From the NCBI GenBank assembly GCA_963920575.1, contig OY986975.1:16585897-16649896 (forward strand): a stretch of 64,000 nt of DNA, read 5' to 3'. The notes beneath the pieces are model-generated. The model was not told the origin of the DNA. It did not search any database and worked only from the letters and a program-made list of their open reading frames with translations. The number at the start of each line of letters is the position of its first letter. The stretch's first letter is position 1. A program made the translations under genes and the position numbers. Of the stretch, positions 22,973 to 33,193 are shown piece after piece. The DNA comes from Narthecium ossifragum. Lineage: Eukaryota > Streptophyta > Magnoliopsida > Dioscoreales > Nartheciaceae.

Positions 22973-23569
22973 GACATTTGGAACATTTTTATGTAATGTC
23001 CCCAGCTGTGGTGGTGTCAAACAATTGTTTTTTTGTACTGTGATGGTGACAAACAATTAAGACTTGGGGATTCTAATTTTATGTAGTAGTGGCATCTAAT
23101 TATGTACTTTGATGAATGTAACCAGTCTTAGTCAGGACCTGTTGTGATGAATGTAACCAACAGTTATTTTTGTGATGAGATGAATGTAACATCCCAGTTT
23201 TCTGTTGTGATGAATGTAACCAGCAGTTATTTTTGTGCTGTGATGAATGTAACCAGTCTCAATCAGGACCTGTTGTGATGAATGTAACCAACAGTTATTT
23301 TTGTGATGAGATGAATGTAACATCCCAATTTTCTGTTGTGATGAATGTAACCAGCAGTTATTTTTGTGCTGTGATGAATATAACATCCCAGTTTTGTGAT
23401 GAATGTAATATCTCAATTTGTGCAACATCCCAGTGCTGTGATGAATGTAATCAATTAGCCAGTCTCAATTTATGCAACATCTCAGATTACATTATATTAG
23501 AATAGAGTTACATAGTTACATTGCACTGGAACAGGACAGAACAGAGCATCAAAAATACATTGCTCTGCT
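22973..23569. repeat. Tandem repeats between the two MULE genes
   Basis: From about 23107 to 23460 there are imperfect units built from 'gatgaatgtaaccagcagtt', 'atttttgtgctgt' and 'aacatcccagttttctgttg', with a longer unit of about 115-120 bp seen twice (23121-23240 and 23271-23370). This is the 3' side of both convergent genes, the place of the intergenic terminator region in MuDR. Confidence 0.65.
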
Positions 23570-24175
23570 TCACAGTTTGAGACAACAACAAAGCAGTATA
23601 ATTCCTGCAATACATGACAACATCAGGAAACTGAGATACATCCTAGACCTAATATGCAATTTCTTGTTCTCTAGCTCAATTACTACAACAACTCTATCTT
23701 TATCATCCAAGCAACTCCTCATGCTTAGGTTTTCTGCCATGGCCTGCTCTTCTCTCTCCCTACTTGAGGTAATCTCTTCCAGCAGTGACTCCACCTTCTT
23801 TTGACAATCCTCAAGCATTGCCTCTCCATTCTTCAGCTTATCCCTCAACTCACTGACCACCTGCCTACCACGAGCACATGTGTTTGCATCAAACCAAACC
23901 CAAAAATCACAGCCCCCATGATTCTGCAAGAGTAAACAAAATAAAACATAAAAAATTGCTGCATTTAAATTTATGGAATGGAAGACACTTATGAACTGAA
24001 GTACCTTAGGGATCGGACAGCAACTGAATCTTCTTCTAGGGTTCTTAGTTGTCCATGAAGTCCTCAAAGAGGCCTTATACCCACAAAAACACTGATATAC
24101 AGCTCCACTTTCTCTCGAGGAGGAGATGGAGCTACCATTAGCTCCGGAACTCCCCTGCGACGAGGACGACGCCAT
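23570..24175 (-). CDS. GRF-type zinc-finger protein encoded in the MULE
   Basis: The minus-strand ATG is at 24175 (MASSSSQGSS). Exon 1 is 24175-24005, intron 24004-23924 (GTACTT...TTGCAG, 81 bp, in phase), exon 2 23923-23570. The spliced product is about 174 residues. A Ser-rich N-terminus is followed by a GRF zinc finger, CFCGYKASLRTSWT then NPRRRFSCC, GGCDFWVWFD. Next come a Glu/Lys-rich coiled coil (ELRDKLKNGEAMLEDCQKKV onward) and a C-terminal hydrophobic segment (FLMLSCIAGIILLCC) that looks like a tail anchor. This order is known for uncharacterised plant GRF proteins. Both splice sites and the frame are intact, although the transposase is broken. It lies convergent to mudrA, next to the right TIR. 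Confidence 0.8.
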   Translation of the reverse strand: MASSSSQGSSGANGSSISSSRESGAVYQCFCGYKASLRTSWTTKNPRRRFSCCPIPKVLQFISVFHSINLNAAIFYVLFCLLLQNHGGCDFWVWFDANTCARGRQVVSELRDKLKNGEAMLEDCQKKVESLLEEITSSREREEQAMAENLSMRSCLDDKDRVVVVIELENKKLHIRSRMYLSFLMLSCIAGIILLCCCLKL

Positions 24176-24492
24176 GGAGGTGGCCAATTGAGGAACCAAT
24201 AGAGCACAATAGGACACCTAAACTACCATACCTGGCATGATCTCCGACGAAGCACCACTCTGATCGCCGGATTTCAACATGAAACGCCGGATTTCAACTT
24301 GAAACCCTAAGCCCTCTGTCTTGGCAGTTAGAGAATGGAGGGAAGCATCAATACCACCGTCTATATGGCAGGAGAGAATGGAAACCACTCACGTGTGCCG
24401 CATGTGAATGGTTTTGGGTGAACAGCGACTAATGGCGTCTGAACATTGGTACTAGATCGTACATAGTTGAAAGGTTAGGGTACTAAATTGAT

Positions 24493-24554
24493 ATTACTAA
24501 AACTATAGGGTACCAGAGTTATAATAAGGCAAACTAGAGGGTACCAAACTGTTA
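24493..24554 (-). repeat. Right terminal inverted repeat of MULE
   Basis: This is the reverse complement of 19064-19125 (ATTACTAAAACTATAGGG at its inner edge to CCAAACTGTTA at the outer end). The GRF gene start is about 320 bp inside it. Confidence 0.85.
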
Positions 24555-24797
24555 AAATCCCTTGTTTTTTTTTCCATTATTTGCATGTTTGATTTTGGTG
24601 TGTTTTTGAATTGATCTTTGTTGGAATAATTGTGATGTCAAGATGGTATGTTGAATTTATGGGATGATTGATGTGTTGTCTGGTTTGGAGGGTTGTTTTG
24701 TGGTATTTTAATGCCTAAGGAGCCTAGTATTCATGCTTGAGGTGTGTGGGGCGAATTCCCAAGTTTTCAGCCCAGTTTTGCATTTTGGTACACAAAA

Positions 24798-25212
24798 GAT
24801 CGATCTTCCAAGAGGTGAAGATCGATCCTTTATGTCCGATTGAAGGTAAGCTGGAGCCTGGGTGAAAATGATCGATCATGTATCACCTAAGGATCGATCT
24901 TTCTTGCACATTTTAATTGTGACAGAGGGATGGTTTTAGGTGATCGATCATGTATCACCTAAGGATCGATCTTTCTTGCACATTTTAATTGTCACAGAGG
25001 GATGGTTTCTGGATGATCGATCCTTCAGAATAAAAAGATCGATCTCACTTACTTATACACGTCAGCATGACTTAAGTGAGAACCGTCATGATGCTGCCAC
25101 GTGTTCAAAAGATCGATCTTGCTCTTTCAGGAGATCGATCTTTTGCGGGGATGGTTAAAAAAATATAAAGCCGCGGGAGATCGACTTAGGGCCCCAAGCC
25201 CTAAGATCGATC
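24798..25212 (+). promoter_or_regulatory. Internal GATCGATC array with TATA-like box before ORF2
   Basis: Pairs start at 24798/24820, 24870/24892, 24942/24964, 25015/25037 and 25111/25133, all spaced exactly 22 bp, and follow each other at 72, 72, 73 and 96 bp. A TATA-like AAATATAAAG lies at 25161-25170, and a last box is at 25205. The second ORF starts at 25504. This mirrors the LTR U3 layout inside the element, suggesting an internal promoter for ORF2 (inferred). Confidence 0.6.
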
Positions 25213-25503
25213 CTCTCTTCCCCTTCCCCTGTTCGCCCGGACGCCACATCCCTTCTTCGCCGCCTCCGACCGCTGCGCCACCCTCTCCTCCGGCCGGATT
25301 TCACCGCCGCCGACCTTCCCAAGGTGTCCGCGACCACCCTTCACCTCCCTTCACCTCTCGATCGAGCTCCCGTCGTCCACATTTACCCCACCTCCTCTCA
25401 CATCTCCGTGATCGGCGGGATCCTTTCGCCTCCGACGAGCTCCACTGGCCAAAGCCACCACCGCTGGCCGATCCAGTTCCCCCTTGCTGCCATCCTCAGC
25501 TTC

Positions 25504-26337
25504 ATGGTTCGCAAGCACACCGCCGCCATCAATACGATCGCCGGGAAGGGCAAGGCTGTGACTTCCTCTTCCTCTCCAGCCGGGCAAGCTTCTTCCACAC
25601 CATCCTCGCAGCCGGCATCCTCTCCATCTTCCTCTGGGCCGGCCGCTGATTCACCTTCTCCTTCTACACGGCCGGTCCGTGCCACGCGTGCCCCCGCCAC
25701 TTCGTCTACAGCTCCGACAACTTCCAAGAGGAAAGCCTCCGCTACCCCTTCGTCATCCAATCCTCGCCGATCCAAGAAGCTGAAGAAGCGCTCCAGGCCC
25801 TCCACTGCGCCCACTGACGTTCGAGGCCTAGATCCGCAGTGGCGACGGGAGGTAAGCCTCGAGTACACCTTTGACGTCTCCTTCTTCCGCACGATCGAGC
25901 ACGCGCGAGATTCCATCGCTACACTGGAAGCCCGCGGCTGGCTGCCCTTTTGCACCCCCTCTACCATGGTATACCCACGGCTGGCCTGCATGTTCTACCA
26001 GAACATGAAAGCCATTCCCTGTGGTAATGAGAGGGACGAGGCTAGTGATGCCCCGAGCCGGGCCTTGGGCTTCACTTCGATCATTGACGGCGAGGATATC
26101 ACATTCACTACCCGGGACGTGGCTGCCCTCTTGGGTGTCCCTCGCCACTCCCCTGGTCTCCACCGAGCCACCCCTGAGGAGCTGCCTCGTGAGGTTGATG
26201 CCCAGCTGTTTCTCCACCCAGATCGCACAAGAGAGGGCAAATTTGTGTGGGCAGAGCTGCCCCCTCAGATGTGGTTCATCGACGATATCTTTCGCCGAAA
26301 CATTTACCAAAACTGCCACGCCCTCAGATGGATGTAG
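25504..26337 (+). pseudogene. Second ORF of family A, C-terminally truncated
   Basis: ATG 25504 (MVRKHTAA) aligns with the start of the 506-residue ORF at 58289-59809; the open frame extends upstream, but that part is not conserved in the other copy. It has a Ser/Pro/Ala-rich basic N-terminus with KRKAS and KKLKKR clusters (likely nuclear signals), then the start of a folded domain with GFTSIIDGEDITFT. This resembles the 'putative plant transposon protein' domain found in plant retroelement ORFs. It stops at 277 residues. The sequence after about 26325 matches DNA downstream of the other copy's stop, so roughly 0.85 kb including the C-terminal half was deleted. Confidence 0.75.
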
Positions 26338-27917
26338 TTACATTTCTGTATTTCAATTTGAATGAATGTTGGATCCAAATAGCATCTATGTACAGCCCTT
26401 GGGCTTATTGAATAAATAGAGAGAATGCTGCCCAATTTTTCTCGAAATTTTTCATCTCTATTCTTCGATATCCATAATGTTATGATAGGTATTTCCTCTA
26501 TGTTTTTACAGGGCATACGAGCTATGGATAGCAACACAAAATACGACATTTTGACATCACAGCAGTACTGTTTTTCACGACTCACCTTGACCCTAACTCC
26601 TTTCATACCTGTCGTCAAGGTTACATTTTCGTCCATTTCGTCACAAGGTTATCTCTACACTTTACCCTTCTTCCGTGCTTGAGGACAAACCCGCTTAAGT
26701 TAGGGGGTATGATTGCATCATGTTTATAGATAACCTGTGATCGATCTACAGTTAGTCACACGTTTATTTGATTGGTAAATATGCGAAAAAATTTCAACTC
26801 TTATGCTAGCATGGATGACTATTGCATAATTCATCTTGATTCTCATGCTTTGTAAAATTTGGCAAATCATTTCATGAGTAGTGTTATTCTTCTACTTTAA
26901 TTCTTCTTGCCATGCATTAAGGACATTTAAGTGATCCAATCCACATGTGCACGTACACTTGTATGAGGGGGCAAGTAGTGTTTAATTGGGGGACCATGAT
27001 AGATTGGAGGTCTAAGGTTATTTACACTCGATTGAGATGACTTGTAGTAGGGTTCGAAGCCAAGTTAGAGGCTGAGAGCCAGGTTAAAAAAAGTGACTAG
27101 TCTTGATTCGTAGCCTTCTAGGCTCGAGTAGTTAAGTCCGAGGGGTGCTTCAACACCTAATGCCCCAAAGCCATCTGGCTTGGGAGTCATTGATCTAACA
27201 CTCGTTAAATGGGCCTAGTAGAAAGCTTAAGGGATCAAGACATTGCACGGTCACGCTATTATCAAATAAAAGCCATGGTCAGCTGTGATTCGTGGCCTGC
27301 TAGGTTCGGGAAATTAAGCCCGAGGGGTGCCTCAACACCTAGTGCCTTTAGGTCATCTGACCGAGGAGCCACTGGCCCAAATCTCGTTACATGGGCCTAA
27401 TAGAAAGCCTAAGGGATCATGGCATTGCACGACCACTGGTTTTAGTCAGAAAAAAAAGGAAAAGAAAAAAAAAGAAAGAAAAGAACAAAGATTTTATTTT
27501 AAATAAAACTTGTCATTTGTTCGACCGGTGTAAAACGCTAAGGATGTCTAGTTTTGATTGGAACCCTACTTGAATGACTATGAGACCCCGAATACTTGAG
27601 TAGCAACTCTCACAACACAGATTGCTTAGATGAGCTTTGATCTTGGTCAAGTGCTTGGAAGTGTTTGAATGATGCTATTGATGAAATTATTCGCTTGCAT
27701 TTTACTTGTACTATGGGTTGATGGATGGAGCTATACAGTCGAATCTATGTGTGCATATGAATGAATCTTGATTGCATAGGAACCAAAGCTATTTGAGAAG
27801 TGACTAATTGTTGATCGGGGGATTGCTCTTTAATAGTTTCTTATTTCTTCTCTTTTCCTTCAAGTTATTTTTTCTTTTGCTTTGCTCGAGTACTAGCAAA
27901 GTTCAAGTTAGAGGGTG
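26338..27917 (+). other. 3' non-coding region of family A with 185-bp tandem repeat and PPT
   Basis: No gene is seen. A PPT-like block, 'gaggacaaacccgcttaagt' followed by tagggggta, lies at 26680-26710. Two tandem units of about 185 bp lie at about 27095-27250 and 27285-27435, each with 'ccgaggggtgc', 'tcaacacct', 'gggcctaatagaaagc' type words. A purine-rich tract is at 27448-27485. The PPT proper (AAGTTAGAGGGTG, 27905-27917) abuts the 3' LTR. Confidence 0.6.
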
Positions 27918-29494
27918 TGATAAGACGTGAAAAGTGCATAAATCACCCTTTTAATTTGGCCTTGTTAGTCTCCGAGCAAGGCCTTACTGACGAGTTTTAC
28001 CCTATTACAGGTACAAGAGCCCTCAACGAGGATTGGATCAAGTTCCAAGCTTAAACGATGTCATTCGGGCCAGTTTTTATGAAGAAGATCGATCCTTTAT
28101 TGAAGCAGGATCGATCCTTTGAAGTACATTAAGAAGGAAGCCAATCAGGACAACAAGGATCGATCCTATGTCTTGAGAGGATCGATCACTTTTGCGCATT
28201 TTTCAGTGACAGAGCGCAAATTCTAGAGGATTGATCTCCACCTACTAAAAGATCGATCTTCATCGGGGCGCATCCAGAACTCAAGAGCAAAGATAGATCC
28301 TTCCCTATAGGAGGATCGATCCTCCACGGGATCAGCGATCACACGGAAGAGGAAGATCGATCCTCAACCTTACAAGGATCGATCCTTTTGTGCCAGCCGA
28401 GCAAAATCAATGGTCCAGATCTAATCCGAGTGGGGGAGGCTTATTTACTATAAATAGACCCCTTATGGGGGATTTTAGAGAGCTTCTCTTAGTCCTTTCT
28501 CCAGCCCTTTTAGTTTTCTTACCCAATTGAGAGGAGGACTTCTTGGAGGGAATCCATGGGAGGAGAGCTTCATCAACCTCCATTCATGGATCCAACCAAG
28601 ATGAGTAGCTAACTTCCTTTCTCTTGGAATTTCCATGTAGTTGTAGGATTCTTTTGTAGTTTTCTTAGGGTTTTTTGATGTGTAATCTTTAGGGATGATC
28701 TATTATATGGATTTGAGCATGATTTCTTTATCTTTGTACATGGATCTCATATGTTGAATGGATGAATGCCTTTCTTTGGTATGAGTTAGAACTTGTGCAT
28801 GATAGGTGTTCGTTGTTATGCCCCAATGAGTTGGATGTGCTAGAAACACATCCAATTACATTGGGAGGATGAATAGCCCTAGATTAGAGATTAGGGGTGC
28901 TAGAACCATCCCTATCTCTCTAATTAGAGGATCCATTCTATCTTTCTTTTGCACTGGATTCGAGGTGCTAGAACCATCTCGATCCAATGCCCGATTCCAT
29001 ACAATACCTTTACCTTGCGACTAATCGATATTAATCGAAGGTTCGTTAGCGACGATAGAAGCTAATCACTCATTCGTCGATTTTGTGATTGCGATTCTTT
29101 CCGGCGGATGATCCTAACCCGACTTCCGTTGAGCGATAAGTGAGGCTAACCACCCGCTTGTCGACTTCTAGATTTCGATCGTCCCAATTGGATTACACAC
29201 CTCAATTCCTTAGGAGACTACACTAGAACCTACAATGAAATGGAGATCCCAAGACCTCTCTATATTAGTTATATTTCTCTTCACTTAGTTAATTACTTTA
29301 ATCGTCATTAATCCAAAACCCAAATCATTTTAGCTAGTTGTTTGGAGTTATCTATCGAGTACGTTAGTCAATTCTCATTTCCCTGCGGATCGACCCGGAC
29401 TCCCGCTAACTACGTAGTAGTTAGTTAGGATTCGATATAAATTGTAATCTCAACGCCCTAGTCACTTTTAACGACGAGTGGTTTGGGTGCGTCA
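27918..29494 (+). repeat. 3' LTR of nested family A element
   Basis: This 1577-bp LTR pairs with 13847-15422. It has a GATCGATC array at 28087-28384 and TATA at 28449-28456, and is followed by the TSD AAAAC at 29495-29499. Confidence 0.95.
28087..28384 (+). promoter_or_regulatory. GATCGATC dimer array, family A 3' LTR
   Basis: Five pairs sit in the same places as in the 5' LTR, with 22-bp spacing and some decayed boxes (GATTGATC, GATAGATC). Confidence 0.65.
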
Positions 29495-29499
29495 AAAAC

Positions 29500-30436
29500 C
29501 TGCATGTCCAAGAAAAGAACGAACTTCCCGCACACTAGTGCGATAAGGTAAAGATTCAATAACATCAACTTTAGCTTTATCAACCTCAATTCCTTTAGAT
29601 GAAACTACATGACCCAAAACTATACCTTGTTCAACCATGAAATGACATTTTTCAGAATTTAACACAAGGTTAGTTTCTATGCATCTTTGAAGAACAAGTG
29701 TAAGGTTATGTAAACAATTATCAAAGGAGTTTCCATAAAGTATAAAATTATCCATAAAAACTTCTATGATATGCTCAATATAATCTGAAAATATACTAAC
29801 CATACACCTGTGGAAAGTGGCTGGGGTGTTGCATAGGCCAAAGGGCATGCGACGATATGCAAAAGTTCCGAATGGGCACGTGAACGTCGTCTTTTCTTGA
29901 TCTTGAGGGGTAATTGCAATATGAAAATAACCTGAATAACCATCAAGAAAACAATAATAAGAGTGACCAGCTAATCTTTCAAGCATCTGATCAATAAAAG
30001 GTAAAGGGAAGTGGTCCTTGCGGGTTATGGCATTTAATTTTATATAATCTATACAAACCCTCCACCCATTCTGAACACGGGTGGGAACTAACTCATCTTT
30101 TTGATTTTTCACCACGGTTATTCCTGTCTTTTTAGGAACCACTTGGACTGGACTAACCCAAGTGCTATCCGAAATAGGATAGATCACTCCAACTTCAAGA
30201 AGTTTGAGGATCTCCTTCTTCACTACAACCATCATGGACGGGTTCAACCTTCTTTGTGGTTGACGGGAAGGTTTCACTCCCTCTTCGAGTAAGATACGAT
30301 GCATGCATGTACTCGGGCTGATTCCCTTGATGTCTGCAATTGTCCAACCAATAGCTATCTTATGCTTCTTAAGAACCTGCACAAGTTTTTCTTCTTGTGG
30401 TGCACTCAGGTTATTGGAGATAATCACTGGTGGCAC
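29500..30436 (-). pseudogene. Reverse transcriptase of family B, split and catalytically altered
   Basis: About 314 residues from MPPVIISN to the insertion point after SFLGHAGF. Typical Ty3/gypsy RT landmarks are present: PSRQPQRRLNP, WVSPVQVVPKK, GWRVCIDY, YYCFLDGYSGY, FGLCNTPATF and LGHVVS. The catalytic box reads FMDN at residues 227-230 (codon AAT) in place of the expected FMDD, so the second catalytic Asp is lost. Translation stops inside the nested LTR. The rest of the polymerase resumes at 13841. Dead both by insertion and by the active-site change. Confidence 0.92.
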
Positions 30437-30609
30437 TCCTCCATCTCCAAGAAAAGTGTATTTGAGATGATTAGGAAGAGGTTCAGATCTGGAATGGGTG
30501 CTTGCAACACAGAAGGTAATAATTTCTCATTAGAAACAGGTAATGGACTATAAGAATCGTTACCTAATTGCTGAAGTGTTGAAAAATCATTCAGCTCTGC
30601 AACAGTTTC

Positions 30610-31665
30610 CTACAAATTAGTGCTCAAAGATAGCTCCTCATTTTCTTCCTCAAGAGATTTACTAATAGCAACTTCCAATTCGCCTTTGCTATCAAGTTCA
30701 AAAACTTCTTGTGATAAAAAATCAATCACATCAATAGAATACACAAGACAATCATCAGCAGGATATTTCATGGCATCATAAATGTTAAACTTAACAGTTT
30801 CACCATCAAATTCTATGGTAAGTGTGCAACTATGAACATCTATCTTAGTCTTGGATGTCTTTAAGAAAGGTCTTCCCAACAAAATAGGAGTAGTATGATC
30901 ACCATTCTCCATATCAAGTACATAGAAATCAGCAGGGAAAACTAAGTCATTAACTTGCACAAAAATATCCTCAACTACACCTTTAGGATAAGCGTTAGAT
31001 TTGTCAGCCAATTGAATCACAACACCAGCTTCATTCAAAGGTCCAAGTTTCAAAGAAGCATATATGGAATATGGCATGACATTGATAGAAGCACCTAAAT
31101 CTAGCATGGTCATTTCAAATTTAGTGTTACCAATTGTATATGGGATAGTGAACATACCAGGATCTTTGCACTTTGCAGGGATTTTTCTTTGAATAACTGT
31201 AGAAACATTCTCACCTACTCTCACCTTTTCACATCCTTAAAGTTTCTGTTTCCTCTTACTTGTGCACAATTCTTTCAAGAATTTAGCATAACGAAATACT
31301 TGTTTAATGGCATCTAAGAGTGGAATATTTAACTCGCATCGGTGAAAAGTCTCATATACATCTTTATTTTGCCCGTCTCTTTTAGATCCTGCTAAAGGCT
31401 GAGGAAAAAGAGGTACTGGTTTATAATCAGAAAGAGGTGGAAACTTACGCTTTGGTGCATCATCGTCATCTGAAAAGTCTTTGTCAGCAACAATGTTTTG
31501 CTCTTTTCCTTGCTCCAACGATGCAGGAATGTCCTTTACTGGAATCTGAACTTCTTTACCACTTCTCAAAACGATTGCACTTGCATTTTCTCTTGGATTT
31601 ATTACCGTTTGAGAGGGTAATTTTCCCGAACTTTGCGCCTCCAGCTTGCTAATTGCAGTAGCCAT
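30610..31665 (-). pseudogene. Gag C-terminus and protease of family B
   Basis: Two open stretches are broken by a stop near 31236. The first (31665-31237) has the LDAIKQVFRYAKFLKELCT motif seen before the protease in Tat/Athila elements. The second (31224-30610) is a retropepsin-like domain with LDLGASINVMPYS and ILLGRPFLKT. The same order (LLDAIKQ... then DLGAS) is found in the family A gag-protease, so the two families share this module. Confidence 0.88.
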
Positions 31666-31853
31666 TTATCCCACCTGATGTTCCAAACCTTAAATACTGG
31701 CCTTTGCCTCTTGCTGAAATTGTTTTGTCTCCTGTTGAAATTGCAAAGTATTAGTAGCAAGGGATTTAACAATATCTTCTAAAGACATATCAGAATTAGA
31801 AGTTGGGTTTGGTTGGGGTCTCGGGGGGTATGGCTGTCTATATTGCTGATATT

Positions 31854-33006
31854 GCTAGCCAATTGGGTGGTTTTGGGTCGCGGGTTGATGTACTTGTGGA
31901 TTCCCATAGTTGAGATTGGGATGATCCCTCCATCCCAGATTATACGTGTCTGAATAAGGATCATACTTCCTTTGCGGTAGTCCAGGAAAACTACCTGCAA
32001 CATTCACTTGTTCACTGGGCTCCTCTTGAAGAGTTGGGCACATATCGGTTGGATGTCCTGCCACCGAACAAATTCCACAAACATTCGCTACTTGCATATT
32101 ACCTACAACCAATTGACGAACAAGAGAAGTTAGACTCGCAATCTGTTGTTCAAGAGATGAAACATTTACCTCATTAACATGTTTTGAATAAGAATCAAGC
32201 CTAGTGTTAAATTGTTGAGAATTAGCCGCCATATTCGCAATCAAGTTCCTCGCAGCTTCAGGAGTTTTATCCACCAAAGCTCCTCCACTAGCGGCATCAA
32301 TCATACTCCTGTCAGTGGTTAGTAGGCCTTCATAAAAATATTGGATAAGTAATTGCTCACTAATTTGATGATGGGGACAGCTTGCACAGAGTTTCTTGAA
32401 ACGTTCCCAATACTCGTGTAGAGACTCTCCGTTGTGCTGCCTTACACCACAGATCTCTTTTCGAATGTTGGCCGCTCTTGAGGCTGGAAAATATTTCTCC
32501 AAAAACAACCTCTTCATCTCGTTCCATGTAGTAATACTCCCGGAGGGTAAATAATAAAGCCAATCCTTAGCCGAATCCTTCAAAGAAAACGGGAAGGCTC
32601 TCAATTTGATTTGATCTTCAGTCACCCCCATGGGTTTCATATTTTTGCACACCACATGAAGCTCCTTTAAATGCTTGTGAGGATCCTCACCTGCAAGTCC
32701 ATGAAAAGTGGGTAAGAGATGTATTAGTCCAGATTTCAATTCAAAAGTAGTAGCAATATCCAAAGTAGGGAATGTAATGCATAAGGGATGTTGATTCAAA
32801 TCTGGGGCTGCAAGCTCTTTCACAGTCTGATTTTCGGCCATGACTTCCTCCTCTTCTAATTCAGAATCACTAGCAAATACGGAATCAAGAGCCAAATCGT
32901 TCTCCTCAGAATTTATCCGAGCTTCCCTCCTTAACCTGTATAAAGTTCTTTCTATCTCTGGATCGTACTGCAATTTGCCTTGATTGAAAGATCGAGTTAT
33001 ACTCAT
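31854..33006 (-). pseudogene. gag of family B
   Basis: ATG 33006 opens a 383-codon frame. It has an acidic N-terminal region, a Gag domain (AKDWLYYLPSGSITTW, FLEKYFP, ESLHEYWERFKKL) and a CCHC knuckle (CGICSVAGHPTDMC). A TAG (31852-31854) stops it where a Gln codon is expected in a Gln/Tyr-rich stretch, and the same frame then continues to about 31680. A single transition explains the break. Confidence 0.9.
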
Positions 33007-33170
33007 AAACAGTTAAGAAGACTCTAAATAACCAAGAAAAACAAATCAAGAAAAGGTCTAGAGTAATGAAGATAAATAAAAATTCTACGCTAAAGCACTA
33101 ACAAACAAAGTAAACACTTTTTTTTTATGAAATAAAGATCACAATAAGCACAAAAATCAACAAGAATCAC

Positions 33171-33190
33171 TCCTTGGCAACAGTGCTAAA
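33171..33190 (-). other. Primer binding site of family B (degenerate)
   Basis: The minus strand reads TTTTAGCACTGTTGCCAAGG just inside the 5' LTR, a mutated form of the tRNA-Asp-type TTTTGGCGCCGTTGCCGGGG. Confidence 0.6.
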
Positions 33191-33193
33191 ATT

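Larger units (their letters stand above)
19064..24554 (+). mobile_element. MuDR-like element (MULE) nested in family A
   Basis: Long terminal inverted repeats of about 60 bp start TAACAGTTTGGTACCCTCTA at the left and end in the reverse complement at the right. Inside are a MuDR-type transposase gene (plus) and a GRF zinc-finger gene (minus), converging on a tandem-repeat region. The minus-strand family A copy continues without a break at the equivalent point (near 60836), so the insertion is specific to this copy. It lies 25 bp after the gag-protease stop. No clear 9-bp target duplication is visible; flanks TTCTTTGCA and AAATCCCTT do not match. Confidence 0.9.
13847..29494 (+). mobile_element. 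Complete family A element (TR-GAG-like, no pol)
   Basis: The LTRs at 13847-15422 and 27918-29494 are near-identical: 6 differences in the first ~215 bp by eye. A perfect 5-bp target duplication AAAAC lies at 13842-13846 and 29495-29499. The interior holds a PBS, one gag-protease ORF, a MuDR-like insertion (19064-24554), a GATCGATC array, a second ORF and a PPT. No RT, RNase H or integrase is present. The minus-strand copy at 56023-63634 has the same plan, so lack of pol is a family trait. The layout resembles TR-GAG elements, non-autonomous LTR elements that keep gag. It inserted into the RT of family B, so it is younger. Confidence 0.93.

Noticed and set aside
19055..24563. 9-bp target duplication of the MULE
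   Set aside because: Flanking 9-mers TTCTTTGCA and AAATCCCTT do not match at any tried border shift.
25398..25991. Minus-strand 197-codon ORF opposite ORF2
   Set aside because: Shadow of the GC-rich plus-strand ORF2; the second copy keeps only the sense frame.
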